From the NCBI RefSeq assembly GCF_030035675.1, contig NC_084500.1:10246720-10310719 (forward strand): a stretch of 64,000 nucleotides of DNA. The letters are read 5' to 3'. The stretch comes from Rhineura floridana. Lineage: Eukaryota; Chordata; Lepidosauria; Squamata; Rhineuridae. Shown in pieces: positions 31,901 to 42,644 of this stretch (positions are counted from its first letter, which is position 1; each line of letters begins with the position of its first letter). The notes beneath the pieces were generated by a model. It had not been told where the DNA came from and did not search any database. It worked only from the letters and a program-made list of their open reading frames with translations. Both the position numbers and the translations under genes were made by a program.

Positions 31901-32400
31901 GTGGCTGTTTCTCGTCTTTCCTGGCCTGCTTCTTTCGTCCTTGTTGCCCTCTTGCCCTTCGGTGCATGGCCCTTTAAGGCGTTTCTGTCCTGCCCCCTTC
32001 GCTGCCTGTATTTTGTCCCAGCCTCGCCGCCATCGGCGTAGGTGGGTGGAGCCTCCACGACCTGGCAAGGGTGAGAGCGGGCGGAGGAGCGGGCGGCGTG
32101 TCAGGGGTTGGAGCGGCCGCCGAGGCGAAGCGCGGACCACGTGGAGCCTCTGTGACTGGCTCTGTCCTTCCAGCGGCGGCGCAGCGAGGACGGCGACGGC
32201 GGCGCCTCCTTGAGCAGTGAAAGCAGAAGGACGGACAGCGGGCGAGGAGAGGCTGCAGCGACCGGCCATGGTCATTAAGGCGGACGAGATGACTCCGGCG
32301 GCGGCGGCGGGGCAGCCACAGCAGCAGCCTGCTAGCCAGGGCCCAGCCGGCAAGGAGCTGGAGCGCAGCACAGGTGAGTGAGGTTGTGGCGGGATCCGGA
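31860..32400 (+). promoter_or_regulatory. CLUH: CpG-rich promoter region of the CLUH-like gene
   Basis: The only clearly CpG-dense stretch of the window (CGCCGCCATCGGCG, GGAGCGGCCGCCGAGGCGAA, GGCGACGGCGGCGCC). No TATA box seen, as expected for a housekeeping CpG-island promoter. A possible tiny 5' UTR intron (donor AAGG|GTGAG near 32070, acceptor TCCTTCCAG at 32172) can be drawn but is unproven. The left edge is formed by SINE sequence. Confidence 0.75.
32268..32373 (+). CDS. CLUH: First coding exon, probable CLUH (clustered mitochondria homolog)
   Basis: ATG at 32268 lies in a strong Kozak context (G at -3, G at +4). It encodes MVIKADEMTPAAAAGQPQQQ...GKELERST, 35 codons plus one base, then a consensus donor ACAG|GTGAGT at 32374 (phase 1). 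The peptide is low-complexity (Ala, Gln, Pro) and carries no domain, so the identity rests on position. A + strand CpG-island gene next downstream of a + strand CCDC92B fits CLUH on human 17p13.3, and a vertebrate CLUH form with a short N-terminal extension before MLLNGDCPE is consistent. CLUH is a cytosolic RNA-binding protein that gathers mRNAs for nuclear-encoded mitochondrial proteins. No later CLUH exon was found in the window, so intron 1 exceeds 31 kb. Alternative: another gene with a similar short first exon. Confidence 0.6.
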
Positions 32401-33160
32401 GTAAGAGGAGAATCCGAGGTAAGTGGCTGTTTGGTTAGCGAGAGGCGGCTGCTGCTGCTGCTGCTTGGGAAGCCAGCACCGTTCCTCCTTCATGGTATTC
32501 CAAGGGAATGAACCCCCCACCCCCCGGTCTGTTCAATTCTCCTTACTTCGGGGGTTGTAGCCAGCCCAGCTGTACTCGGAGTAGACCTGCTGAAGAGAAC
32601 AGACTTTAATGGTGCCCTTCTAATATCAGTGGGGGCACTCTTGAGCAGGAGTTCACAGTGGGTGTAGCCCTTCCCCCTTGGAGAGAATTATTGCCTGCTG
32701 GACTCACTTTTATTTGTGGTTAATGTGCATTTGTGTGTGTATCTCTCTACATATTTATGCTTAGTTTCTTTCTCTTTTTAATAATGTGAGAAAGCTTCAA
32801 TCCTTGAAGAATGCTGCACCTGGGAGGTGGGCTAGGAGTGGTGGTGGGTAGGGAGGGCCGAGCTCAATGAAGTTGTTTTTTCCCCTGCTGTTTTGCTTCT
32901 GTTGTATTTTGGGGTAATGATCCCTGTGTCAATTCCCCTTCTCTCTGTTTCTTATTTTTTTGGGCTAATACGGTTCTGTATATGTTGCCTTTCTGATGGT
33001 TGCAGAGTGCCTGGTCATGTGTTTAAAAAACCATAATGTTGCAATTCCATGTGCTCTTCTCTCCACCCCCTACCCAGTAGTAAGCCATACTTGTGAGTGA
33101 ACGTGCATAGGATTGTGTGGTATGGGTCCAATCCTATGCATGTTATTGGGCACAAGGCCC
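32374..33160 (+). other. CLUH: Start of presumed CLUH intron 1
   Basis: Follows the donor site. Contains a CTGCTGCTGCTGCTGCTT run at 32447-32465, a family G-like scrap at 32570-32640 (CGGAGTAGACCTGCTGAAG) and a palindromic scrap at 33070-33150 (GCATAGGATTGTGTGG / CCAATCCTATGC). Confidence 0.5.
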
Positions 33161-33164
33161 TATC

Positions 33165-33487
33165 TGAACTGCACACTTAAAGCAGTGCTGCACTACTTAA
33201 AACAGTCATGGCGTCCCCCCCAAGAGTCCTGGGAACTGTAGTTTGTGAAGGGTGCTGAGACTTGTTAGGAGATCCCCCTATTCCCCTATTCCCCTCTACG
33301 GGCTACAATTCCCAGAGAGATTAACTGTTAAACTGCTCTCAGAATTATAGGTCTGTGAGGGGTACAGGGTCTCCTATCAACTTTCAGCACCCTTAACAAA
33401 CTACAGCTCCCAGGATCCTTTGGGAGGTGCCATGATAGTTTAAAGTGGTATGGTACTGCTTTAAGTGCATAGTGCAGGTGGGCCCCA
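33165..33487. mobile_element. Family D long-palindrome MITE, nearly full length
   Basis: TTAAAGCAGTGCTGCACTAC / GTACTGCTTTAAGTGC ends, CCTGGGAACTGTAGTTTGTG / ACAAACTACAGCTCCCAGG arms and a CTACAATTCCCAGAG centre. The two halves are mutual complements. Confidence 0.75.
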
Positions 33488-34698
33488 AGTGTTGTTTGAA
33501 GCCAGTGGTACTTGCTTGTACATTCTGGGTAATGTGGCTTTTACCACATTCCTTTATTCTTCTCCCTCCCCCACTCAGAGGTACTTACCCCTGAATAATG
33601 TCCCATTACTTTATTTCCTTTAATACATTTAAGTCTATGCACATTCTCAGCAGTGCATTCCAGGTCGCTTACAAGGGTAAAACATTAAAAAATGTAAATG
33701 TACTGCCCTAAAGTTGATTCTGACAGAAATTAAAAGGAGATCCTTTTTTTGGCGGGGGGAGGGGGGAATTGTCCTTGGACATGACCCCAGCAATGGGTGA
33801 TCCAGGTCCCCCCCCCCAAAAAAAATCCTCTACCTTAGATCCTTATGCAAACTGTTTACTTAAGGTTTCAATCCTGTGTCTAGCAAGCCCTATAGAACTC
33901 GCTGGGAGACAACCCTAACCCTGGACTGTGAGCCTTGAATACCTCTGACCCAGATTCTCCCTCCCTTCCATCTTGGCGATAGTGATCTTTGTAAAAGCGT
34001 CACCCTTGCAGTAACTACTTGTGGGCCCCCTCTTTGTGTTTGGGCTTTAAAAAAATGCCCACTCACACCCTGATGTTCAACTTTGGACTCTTAAGGTGGG
34101 TTGTTCTTATAAACTCACTCAGTCAATTCTCTCTGGAAGTGCGTGTGCATTTTTGCCCATGGTGGGGAGTAGGGGCTTTCTGTGTGATTCCTGTGTGATT
34201 TCCTACTCTTGAGATGGATCCATACTTTGGGGAGAGAGAAATAACTGTAATTGTCCCCCCCCGCACCCTTTTCTGTTTGCTTTCAGCATGATGCATCATT
34301 TTAGGCTGGAGGGTCCTGACCTTTGGCCCTCTTCACCATTACTCCCAGGATTTGTGAGTGACCCCTAAATAACTTTCTTGCAAAATGACTTTTGAACAAG
34401 CCAAGTCTTCACTGAGGTTTCTGACCTGCATCTCAGCTGTACTGCACATTCTTCCAATTGAGTGCATCTCCCTCCACTTAGAGGAGTCAAAAAGTAGTCT
34501 TGTATTTTTCCTTGATGTAAATAGTTTTCTGTCTGCAGGGATTTTTTTGTATTGAAGAGCATTCCTTTGAGCCCCCCTTTCCTCTGCTGCCCATTGTGCA
34601 CATCAGAATTATTCAAGAGAAGCCATCACCGGGGTTCTCTTGCGAGTGACACTGTTCCCATTCATGATTAGAAACTTAGGCCTTCCTTAACTTCCCGT
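33488..34698. other. Intronic, nothing coding
   Basis: 33545-33650 resembles the 31018-31330 unit (TTACCCCTGAATAATGTCCC). Several polyC/polyG runs. No exon recognised. Confidence 0.4.
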
Positions 34699-34699
34699 G

Positions 34700-34943
34700 G
34701 CCTAGGGCCATACTACCATGAACACGCCCAATCTGGTCTGGTCTTGGAAGCTAAGCAGGGTCAGGCCTGGTTAGTACTTGGATGGGAGACCGCCTGGGAA
34801 TACCGGGTGCTGCAGGTTTGGAAGAAGGCAACGGTGAACCACCTCAATATTTCTTACCATGAAAACCCTATGAATATATCCAAAAAAGATTCACAGGGTC
34901 GCCATAAGCCGTAATCTACTTAAAGGCATTTAACAACAACAAA
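34700..34943 (+). mobile_element. 5S-Sauria-type SINE (sense)
   Basis: GGCCATACTACCATGAACAC, GGTCAGGCCTGGTTAGTACT and GGGAGACCGCCTGGGAATAC match 5S rRNA. The tail, ACCATGAAAACCCTATGAAT to AACAACAACAAA, is Bov-B-like. The intragenic 5S promoter boxes are part of the head, so this is not a functional 5S gene. Confidence 0.9.
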
Positions 34944-34971
34944 CCTTCGCATGGGATTGTCCTCCTGGGAA

Positions 34972-35158
34972 GGGCTGTAGCCTAGTGGTAGGTCATCTGC
35001 CTTGCATGCAGAAAGTCTTAGATTCGATCCCCAGCATCTCCAGGTAGGGCTTGGGACTCTTGTCCCTGCCTGAAATCTTGGACACTCCCTGCCCGTTAGG
35101 GCAGACAGTATTCAGCTAAATGGACCAATGATTTGATTCGGTATAAGGCAGCTTCCTT
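34972..35158 (+). mobile_element. tRNA-derived SINE
   Basis: GCTGTAGCCTAGTGGTAGGT (A box), TTAGATTCGATCCCC (B box), AGCATCTCCAGGTAGGGC, TTCGGTATAAGGCAGCTTCC. Confidence 0.88.
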
Positions 35159-35404
35159 TGGGCATCCCACTTTCTTGCACCCTTGAGGAGGCTAGGAAAT
35201 TATTATCCTTGGCTAGCTCTCTTTTGGGCTATTAGCTTTTTGAAGCATGTTTGACTCTTATGTCATTTCTCTTATGGACTGCCCCTCCTAGTTCAGACCT
35301 TCTGAACCCTTTTCCCACCCTTTAAAATTGGTTCCTCTCCAGGCAGAGCCAGCTTGTACAGGTGGTACCTCCTAAGTCACCGACAGATTGAAGCTGTAGA
35401 CTAT

Positions 35405-35537
35405 GAATTGGGGGTCCTGTTGCCCTCCTCCAGAAGTTGCTGGACTCCCAACTCCCATCAGCCCCCATCTAGAATGGTCAGAAACGATGGGTTTTCAGTC
35501 CCAACAACTTCTGCAGGGCCTCTGGTTGCCCATCCTT
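35405..35537. repeat. Family A palindromic MITE (diverged)
   Basis: CTCCAGAAGTTGCTGGACTC and GTCCCAACAACTTCTGCAGG arms. Confidence 0.6.
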
Positions 35538-36165
35538 GCCCCCTTAAGGATGACTTCCTGTTGAGTGATGACACAGTGGGCGTAGAAAGAGCATTGCTGG
35601 GTCAGGGCAAAGATTCAGCATACCGTTATCCACAGTGGCCAACCAGACGCCTCCAGGAAGACGGTAAGCAGGTCACGGGAAAGAAGAGCCTTCTCCAAGT
35701 GTCTGTGTGTCATTATCTGATACTCTAAGAGATGCTACCTTTGGGCATGGAGGTTCCACTCCTGTTGTGGTGGCACATACTGCTTTTTATGCATGGCACC
35801 ATCATTGGCACAGACCTTTCCTTTGTGGAGAGTGAGTAAAAACTGTCAAGAATCAAATGCAGCGGTTCTTCTGAGTTTTGCGAAGCCCCCTTTCCTTGGT
35901 CCGGCCCAGGAAGGGACTATAGAAATTGAGTGGGAAGCCCCCCCCCTTTCTTCTCTAACCTTCTTTATGGGAAGAGGGCTGCGACTACCCAGCAGTTGAC
36001 AGTGGGGAAGGGAAGTGAGTGGGTGGGTGAGTCTCATTGCTGCTTAGTGGTATTTAAACCCAGAACAACTGAGCTGAAAGGAGGTGGTAGGCATTAGCAC
36101 AGTGGTGCATCCTTCAGTAGCTTTCTTTGTCTTGCAGGTGAGGTGAGCAGTTAGAAAGTAGTTGT
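35538..36165. other. Intronic, nothing recognised
   Basis: A 124-codon open frame ends in this region but it starts inside the family A repeat. No splice-flanked exon or domain. Confidence 0.35.
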
Positions 36166-36166
36166 A

Positions 36167-36520
36167 TGCCGCGGAGGCTGGCCCGTTTTGGCAAACGGGG
36201 CACTGCTGCACCAGCTTCAAGCCAGCTCCACGACTGATTGCCTTCTTATTTAAAACCAGCCCAGGGATCACCCTTGGCTCTCAGCCTGTTCCCCTGTCTC
36301 AGTTTTGCCTCTGCAGAACAAAGCAGGGACAAAACAAGACCTGGTTGGCTTCACTTGCCATTGGCTCTGGCTCCACCTACTGCTGGGCTCCCTGCTTTCT
36401 GGCCTACCAGTTTCGATGGGCACCAAGCACCACTGCTTGCAGCCGCGTTAACTCTGGCTCCTTCTCTTGGCCTTCCGCCCCGCCAGTCCCAATGGGCACT
36501 GGCCATTGCTGAGTTGTATG
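36167..36520 (-). repeat. Family F element
   Basis: GGAGGCTGGCCCGTTTTGGC, CTCAGTTTTGCCTCTGCAGA, GCCATTGGCTCTGGCTCC and CCCAATGGGCACTGGCC. The long open frame through it is repeat-derived. Confidence 0.6.
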
Positions 36521-36609
36521 CCAGCAATTACTGCCATCTCTCTTTTGGGGATTCATGTCTGTCTTCATCTGCCCTCCGGAACATGACAAATAAACCAGCT
36601 AAGACGGCA

Positions 36610-36720
36610 GTGGCTGTCCTGCAGACCCCTGGATACTCTTGGACTCCAATTCCCATTAGCCCCAGCCAGCATGGGAAGTCTAGCAACCTCTGGGGGACTG
36701 CAGATTCTCACACTTGGGCT
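36610..36720. repeat. Family A fragment
   Basis: GGACTCCAATTCCCATTAGC, CCCAGCCAGCATGGG and ACCTCTGGGGGACTGCAG. Confidence 0.5.
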
Positions 36721-36960
36721 AATGTGAATGTTTGGAGTTGATCAACATTCCTGCGTGCACATGCAATAAGGACTTCACAAGTTTTGAGTGGTGGAACTGA
36801 TTGCTTGAATCTCACCTGTCCTGGGTGGGGTCTTTATTGTGGCTGGGTTCCTTTATTTCTGCATTAATATTCTCCTTCCACCCCATCTTCAGCTCTCAAA
36901 AAGGCCCCAAACCTAAAACAGCTGAATGAATAAGTCTGTGCCATGGCTGCCTACTTGATA

Positions 36961-37178
36961 TCATAGAACAGTGGAGTTGGAAGGGGCCTATAAGGCCATC
37001 AAGTCCAACCCCCTACTCAATGCAGAAATCCCAGCTTTAAAGCATACCGGACAGGTGCCTGTCTGGCTGTACCTCTTGAATGCCTCCATTGTTGGAGAGC
37101 CCACCACCTCCCTAGGTCATTGGTTCCATTGTCATACCGCTCTAACAGTTAGCAAGTTTTTTCCTGATGATCAGCTGA
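36961..37178 (-). mobile_element. CR1 LINE 3' end (antisense)
   Basis: TCATAGAACAGTGGAGTTGG, GGCCATCAAGTCCAACCCCC and CCACCACCTCCCTAGGTCAT, the complement of the CR1 3' region. Confidence 0.88.
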
Positions 37179-37769
37179 AATCTTGTTTTTAAATTTATCT
37201 GATTTCTTTTCTGTGTGTTTAACTGATTTTAGCTGCTTTTATTGCATTTTTATATCGCCTTGAGGCATGTGTTGAAGGTGATTAAGAAAGAATACTAAAA
37301 TCCTATAATACAACTTTTTAGGAAGTACTTTAAAATGGAGCAAAACCCAGATCTATTTAGGGTACAAGAATTTAAGTTGCTGAAAGCCAGGTCTGAGGGT
37401 AGGTCTAATCTCTGAAGGTTAATTTGAGAGGGGGGCTTTATTTTGGAGGAGGGCGGGAGGAAGGGGAAGATCCCCTTCTGCTCATCCAGACTACACACCT
37501 GTGAGTTCTTCCAGATTGGGGTTTATTGTCAGCCGGTGCCCCCAAGTGTACAAGTTCTTGCCAGCATCCAGTCTGGATTCCGCCCTCCCCCATAATTTAA
37601 TCCAAATTTACCCTTTCCAGGGAAGATCTGAGAAGTTAAACAAGTACAAATAGGTTATTGGCAACAGTTTTGCGATATCTTGGCAAGCCATTTGCAGCGT
37701 TAAGCTCCCATCTGGAGGCATCCTAGGCCATTTGGGTGTGTGGCATGTGGTGCCTTAGAGTTCATGTGT
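37179..37769. other. Intronic, nothing coding
   Basis: 37195-37290 (TTTATATCGCCTTGAGGC) looks like a LINE 3' tip. The remainder is unrecognised. Confidence 0.35.
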
Positions 37770-37925
37770 ACAGAGCACATGGTTTGCGTGTGGAAAGTCC
37801 CCGGCTCAGTCCCCGTCATCTCTAGGCAGGGCTTGGAAATATCCCTTGCCTGAAACTCTGGAGACCTGCTGCCAGTCAGTGTGGGTGATGCTGAAGTAGA
37901 TGGGCCAGCTTTCTCACTCTGTTCC
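37770..37925 (+). mobile_element. tRNA-derived SINE (diverged)
   Basis: GAGCACATGGTTTGCGTGTG, CTCTAGGCAGGGCTTGG, GCTGCCAGTCAGTGTGGG. Confidence 0.7.
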
Positions 37926-39055
37926 TAGTCTCTGAGTTTGTTTTTGGTTTTTAATAAAATAATAAATGCACCAATGTACAAGATAGCAGCCTTGTGCTCT
38001 GCTGAACTGGAGCAGCAGCATTCACCCCTTTTAGTTCTACACTTAGAATCCCAGTCACCCTTAAAATGCGCATTTGGTGGAGAGATATTTGCCCACCTTA
38101 ATGGTTGGTATCCTGCTTATGGAGAGGTGTTAACACTGTAACTGATCCTCGTTTCTGTGGTCCTGGAGCACAGGTCTTGGACAGCTTTGAGTGTGTTGAC
38201 ATTCTCTTTTGTGATTCTGGGATTTTCCCCCCCTTTCCTTTTCCTTGAAGTAAGGGGAGGGTGTTAAGAAGGTGTTGACCTGGTGTTGTCTGCCAGAACT
38301 TGAATTCTTTCATTTGGCACTCACCTAGCAGGGTGCAAAATGTATGCGTTTAAAGTGTTTATACTGTGCAATGTTTAATCTATGCCAGGATCCGTTTAAC
38401 ACTGGGGTTAAGTTCTGGCACATGTGTTCTAACAAAATGTGGATTGCACTGATGTGGGTTTTCTAGAAAATTTTGAAGTAGGGCAATTTGCATTGGAAAT
38501 TTTTCAGTTTGCACTAAAAAATTTTCTGATGTTCTAGAGTTGGGTCAGTATTGACCCTTTGGAGTTGATGGGACTGTGCGGCGGGTTTGCCTAGGGGGTT
38601 GAAAAAGTCCACAAATTTAATTGGGAACTATGAGCTACAGAAATAAAGAGCATGGGCATATACAGAGTGCACCTACTGTGCCAAGGAGGAATCTCTATTT
38701 AATATGATTCCATGATATAATGGTATTTTCAGACTGTGCTGCTTTATTGCCTAAAAGGCCGGATTTTGCCATTTTATTAGTTCTGAATGAAAGAGAAATA
38801 GGCTGAACCTTGAACACGGTGCCTTAAGACTCAAACCTGCCGCCCAGTAGGTCCATCCATCTCATTCAAGAAGATACAAAGTAAGGTATCATTTTCACTT
38901 GTTTGTCTTCTTTCCTCCTTTCTCTTTCCGATTCCTAGTAATGCTCAATAGTCATTAGATATTGATTTGATTTCATTTACCTTCCTAAATTTCGGTTTGG
39001 GGTCGATAACCACTTTATAAGCCCATCAAGGGGTCAATGAACTCAGAAGTTTGGG
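37926..39055. other. Intronic, nothing recognised
   Basis: No exon, RNA gene or family repeat could be supported in this 1.1-kb stretch. Confidence 0.35.
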
Positions 39056-39059
39056 AAAC

Positions 39060-39420
39060 GTTGCAGAGTGTGATTTAACATAGTATGTTTAGTTTACTTG
39101 TATTTAATAAACAAAGCTTAAAAATACTTTGGCAACTGCCAGACTTGCCTAATACTTATTTGCAGTTGGCCTCCAATTCATTTTTACTGGTGAATTTTTA
39201 AAACAGAAGATTTTTCACTGTACATCACTGACGCTAAGCGACAATGAGCTTGGGGCAAGATAACTATACACCCAAGCCTGTGTGCATCTTGCATTTAATT
39301 CAGGAAAAAATATGAATCCTGCAATCTGATCTGCAGAATCCATATTTGTGTCCTAACATTTATCCTGCTGTTTTCTAGTTGGAGGGGAAAGGGGGTAAAG
39401 CCAACAGTGGCACTACTAAA
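39060..39420 (+). repeat. Family I unclassified repeat, copy 1
   Basis: Shares ordered blocks with 58310-58665: CTTGTATTTA.TAAACAAA, TACATCACTGACGCTAAGC, CTGCAATCTGATCTGCAGAA, TGCTGTTTTCTAGTT. No coding frame and no tail that I can assign. Confidence 0.55.
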
Positions 39421-39424
39421 TGTG

Positions 39425-39768
39425 AGTCATGTTTTTGGGGAGCAGGGTACCAGCAGGGTCCCTGTGTCTCCAGCATCCTTTGAGCCAATCATAATGAAAG
39501 GGGAGTGTGTTACCTGCTGAGGAGAATCTTCTAATATGTTTCCTTATCCTTTCCTGCTGATTGGAGCCAATCAGAGTGAAAGGAGGCAAGCCGGCCACTG
39601 AGAAAACTCCTACCAGTAGCAGTAGCTAACATTCTCCCCTTTAATGCTTATTGGCTCCTAGGGACATCTCTTCTTGTGGGAGAAGGCATTAACAAGGATC
39701 TCTTTCTCAACCCAGCGGCAAAAAGGGTGTGTGTGTGGCTGTGACTGTCTAATTTGCCACTGCAACAG
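39425..39768 (+). mobile_element. Family B hAT-like element, 5' end missing
   Basis: GGGGAGCAGGGTACCAGCAG, AATGAAAGGGGAGTGTGTTA, GATTGGAGCCAATCAGAGTG, ending TTTGCCACTGCAACAGCAG. Confidence 0.75.
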
Positions 39769-39880
39769 CAGTGTGCTCCTGTATCCTTGGGGCCTGTGAA
39801 ACAATGGTACAATACACACCTCATGGCTTCTTGGTTGATGTTGCCTCCAGCATCCCAGAGGGGTGGGACCCTCTTAACAT

Positions 39881-40008
39881 CAGGAATGGGGAAACTTGTG
39901 GCCCTCCAGATGTTGCTGAACGACGACTCCCATCATCCCTGGCCACTGGTCATGCTTACTGGAACTGGTGGGAGTTAGAGCAACATCTGAAGGGGCAAGT
40001 TCCTCCAC
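39881..40008. repeat. Family A palindromic MITE
   Basis: CAGGAATGGGGAAACTTGTG to AAGTTCCTCCACACCTG with CTCCAGATGTTGCTGAACG arm. Confidence 0.7.
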
Positions 40009-40845
40009 ACCTGCCCTACCTTAAAACATGCCGGAAAAGGGTTTGGACTCTGTTCGGTCGCATACATAATAGGATCTTCTGTTTCCTTGCCTGCTCAGCT
40101 GTTCTTTGCTTCAAGGCTTCATTTTGGCATCTTCTCCCAACTCCTGTCCTCCTTTGATTTAATGGCACGCTTGAACTGAAGCAACAGTGCCTCAAGTGAA
40201 AAATCAGCTGATTGGTAGAACAAGAATCTCTCTCTCTCTCTTTAAAGGCTATTAGACTTTACTATGTTCAAAACAGCAAATTCTGTTTGATTTGCGTGAG
40301 CTTAATACAACCACCATATTTTAAGGTGGTAACGGATCTGTCATTACCGCTGCCGTAAATCTGCACCCACTTGTTGAGTAGCTGTCTGTTGTCTATCTTG
40401 CTACAGTTGCTACAGATTATAATGCTGTTTTTTGGCTTCAAGTTCAGCTGCTGAAAAACAGGCGGCAGGTTACAATAGGCTAGATCGCTTCATTACTGAA
40501 ACTGGCGATTTTTAAATAGGTTGTGTTTCTGTGTGATAATGCATTAGGGAGTAGATCATGGTGTTTTCCCAATTTTACAGATGGGAAAAACCGAGGCTGA
40601 AAGACTAAAGGTGCATGCTTTGTTCCTTACACTGTTTAACCCAGGCTGTGTAGATTTGGGAGTGGCTCCCTACTTTATCTTAGGCTTAAAGAGTGCAAGG
40701 GGCCTGCTCATCTCTGGCCAAAAGCAAAGCGATGTAGTTAGGGCAGGGGTTGACAACATGGACAAAATGGTGTCATTGACTTTTCCTGGTGTCTAGGAAG
40801 CCTCCCCTCACTCACTGCTTCCCGTGGTTGTGAGGTAGTGAGGGG
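40009..40845. other. Intronic, nothing recognised
   Basis: A TCTCTCTCTCTCTTT run at 40230-40244. Otherwise no exon or family repeat. Confidence 0.35.
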
Positions 40846-40849
40846 TAGT

Positions 40850-41010
40850 TATCTTTTTTTCTCTCCTGGGAACCATATGTAAGCCGCCTTGAGTTTCTTT
40901 CATGAAAAGAAAGGCAGGGTATAAATGTAATAAATAATAATAAATAAATAATAAGTTAGTTGTGTCTATTAACTTCAATGGGTCTACTCTGAGTAGAACT
41001 AGCATTGGTT
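40850..41010 (+). mobile_element. LINE 3' tip with (AATAA)n tail, then a family G scrap
   Basis: AAGCCGCCTTGAGTTTC, GAAAGGCAGGGTATAAATG and AATAATAAATAAATAATAAG form an L2-like 3' tip. AACTTCAATGGGTCTACTC at 40972 is family G. Confidence 0.55.
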
Positions 41011-41289
41011 ACTACAGATAAAGCTGAAGTGGGAAGTGTGACACTCTGTCCCACTTCCTCTTTCAGCTCTATGGGCTTTTCAAGGCTCAGATTAATTCCA
41101 CTAGATCCAACATTCACCAGATCTCTTGTGTGTACGCCCTTTTCTTTCTGTCTTGAGAGGAGGCTGATCCGGGGAACAAGGGAGAAATGACCAGAGGGGT
41201 GGTGGTCACGGCACTCGTTCAAAAATCCGAATGGCCTACAGGCCTCAAAAGCTTAGCAACCCCTGGGTCATGGTATGTGAAGCTGGATT

Positions 41290-41517
41290 TTATATTTATT
41301 AGTTATTCCGTTTATATCCCAGCATTCCTCTGAGGAGATGAAGGTGGCATTCAGACATGGTTCTTCCTCTCTCAGTGTTATCCTCACTACAATCCTTTGA
41401 GGTAGATTAGGCTGAGAGGCAGCGATTGGCTCAAGGTCATCCAGTGAGCTTCATGGCTGAACTCTGATCTCCCAGGTCCCAGTTTGATGCTAACCACTAC
41501 ACTGCACTGGCTCTCTA
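41290..41517 (-). mobile_element. tRNA-headed SINE (antisense)
   Basis: GTTTATATCCCAGCATTCCT, GAGGTAGATTAGGCTGAGAG, CAGTGAGCTTCATGGCTGAA and CTAACCACTACACTGCACTG. Same family as 19575-19805. Confidence 0.75.
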
Positions 41518-42117
41518 CAAACTGAGCACCTGGATGGGTTTGAGTTGTTGAGGGCTTAGTTCAGCCATCTGATTTACATCACTTTCCCGCATCCACTGCT
41601 GACTTGTGTGGCGTTAGATTGGGGCCTTGGCACAGTCAAAGAGTGCCACTTAAATTCCGGCTCTCTCTGCTCTCACCTGGAAAAAATAGACACGGGTACA
41701 GAGGTGCAGCTCCATCCTATGCCTACTGACTGGGAAGCAAACCCAAATAGGTTCAAGGGGCCTGGCTTCCAAGTAAGTGCATAACATTCCAGTTTTGGAG
41801 GAGCCGACTTTTCATTTAAAAGCCTGATTTTTAAATAAAGTACTTCTGCCCCAACCTCCCCAAAGCAGACCTTCCCCGCCTTATCTCCCTACATCTAGGA
41901 CATATAACTGTCAGTCTGTTTGACAAACTCTCCTCTTCCCCAAACCATTCCTTAAAAATTTATTGCTGCCTTCTGTGGGTTGTAAGTTGTTCCTCTCGGC
42001 AGGGAGGAAGCATTTTGCTTGCTCTGATTTGTTCAGACATCTTAGCCTTTGCCCTGCTCTCTTTGCCACTTTTAAAGCAGACCTGCTTATCGCAAGGAAT
42101 TCCTCTGGAGCCTTCAG
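41518..42117. other. Intronic, nothing recognised
   Basis: Short open frames only. No splice-flanked exon. Confidence 0.35.
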
Positions 42118-42302
42118 AATCTCCATTTCAGTGGGCAGATCATCTGCTTTGCATGCAGGAGGACCCAAGTTTGGCCCCAATAGCATCGCCAGGTAGGGCC
42201 GGGAATGTCCCCTGCCTGAAACCCTGGGGAGTCGCTGCCTGTCAGTGTAGGCAACACTGAGTTAGATGGTCTAACTTGGTAAAAGGCTGCTTCCCATGTT
42301 CC
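42118..42302 (+). mobile_element. tRNA-derived SINE, cluster copy 1
   Basis: GTGGGCAGATCATCTGCTTT, GCATGCAGGAGGACCC, GCCTGAAACCCTGGGGAG, AAGGCTGCTTCCCATGTTCC. Confidence 0.85.
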
Positions 42303-42397
42303 CCACGCTTTCAGGCATGTCTTCACATGCTTTAACGGCTACAAACATGGGTTTTGTTTTCATTTAAAATTAGGAACCAACAGTGCTTGGCACTTGC

Positions 42398-42583
42398 ATG
42401 CATGGGATGCGCTTAGCTCAGAGTACCTGCCTTGCATGCAAATGGTCCCAAGTTCAACCCCTGGCATCTCCAGGTAAGACTGGGAAGGACCCCACCTGAA
42501 ACCCTGGAGAGCTGCTGCCAGTCTGTGCAGCAGACTGAGCTAGGTAGATGAAGGATCTGACCCAAAGGCAACTTCCTACATTA
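42398..42583 (+). mobile_element. tRNA-derived SINE, cluster copy 2
   Basis: GATGCGCTTAGCTCAGAGTA, AAGTTCAACCCCTGGCATCT, GAGCTGCTGCCAGTCTG, AAGGCAACTTCCTAC. Confidence 0.85.
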
Positions 42584-42644
42584 ATAATTAAATCGGACCT
42601 TAATTCAGAATCCTGAGGACTAGAACCTTGCTTTTTGTTTTAGG

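Noticed and set aside
36238-36741. 167-codon open frame
   Set aside because: It runs through a family F repeat into a family A repeat and shows no domain.
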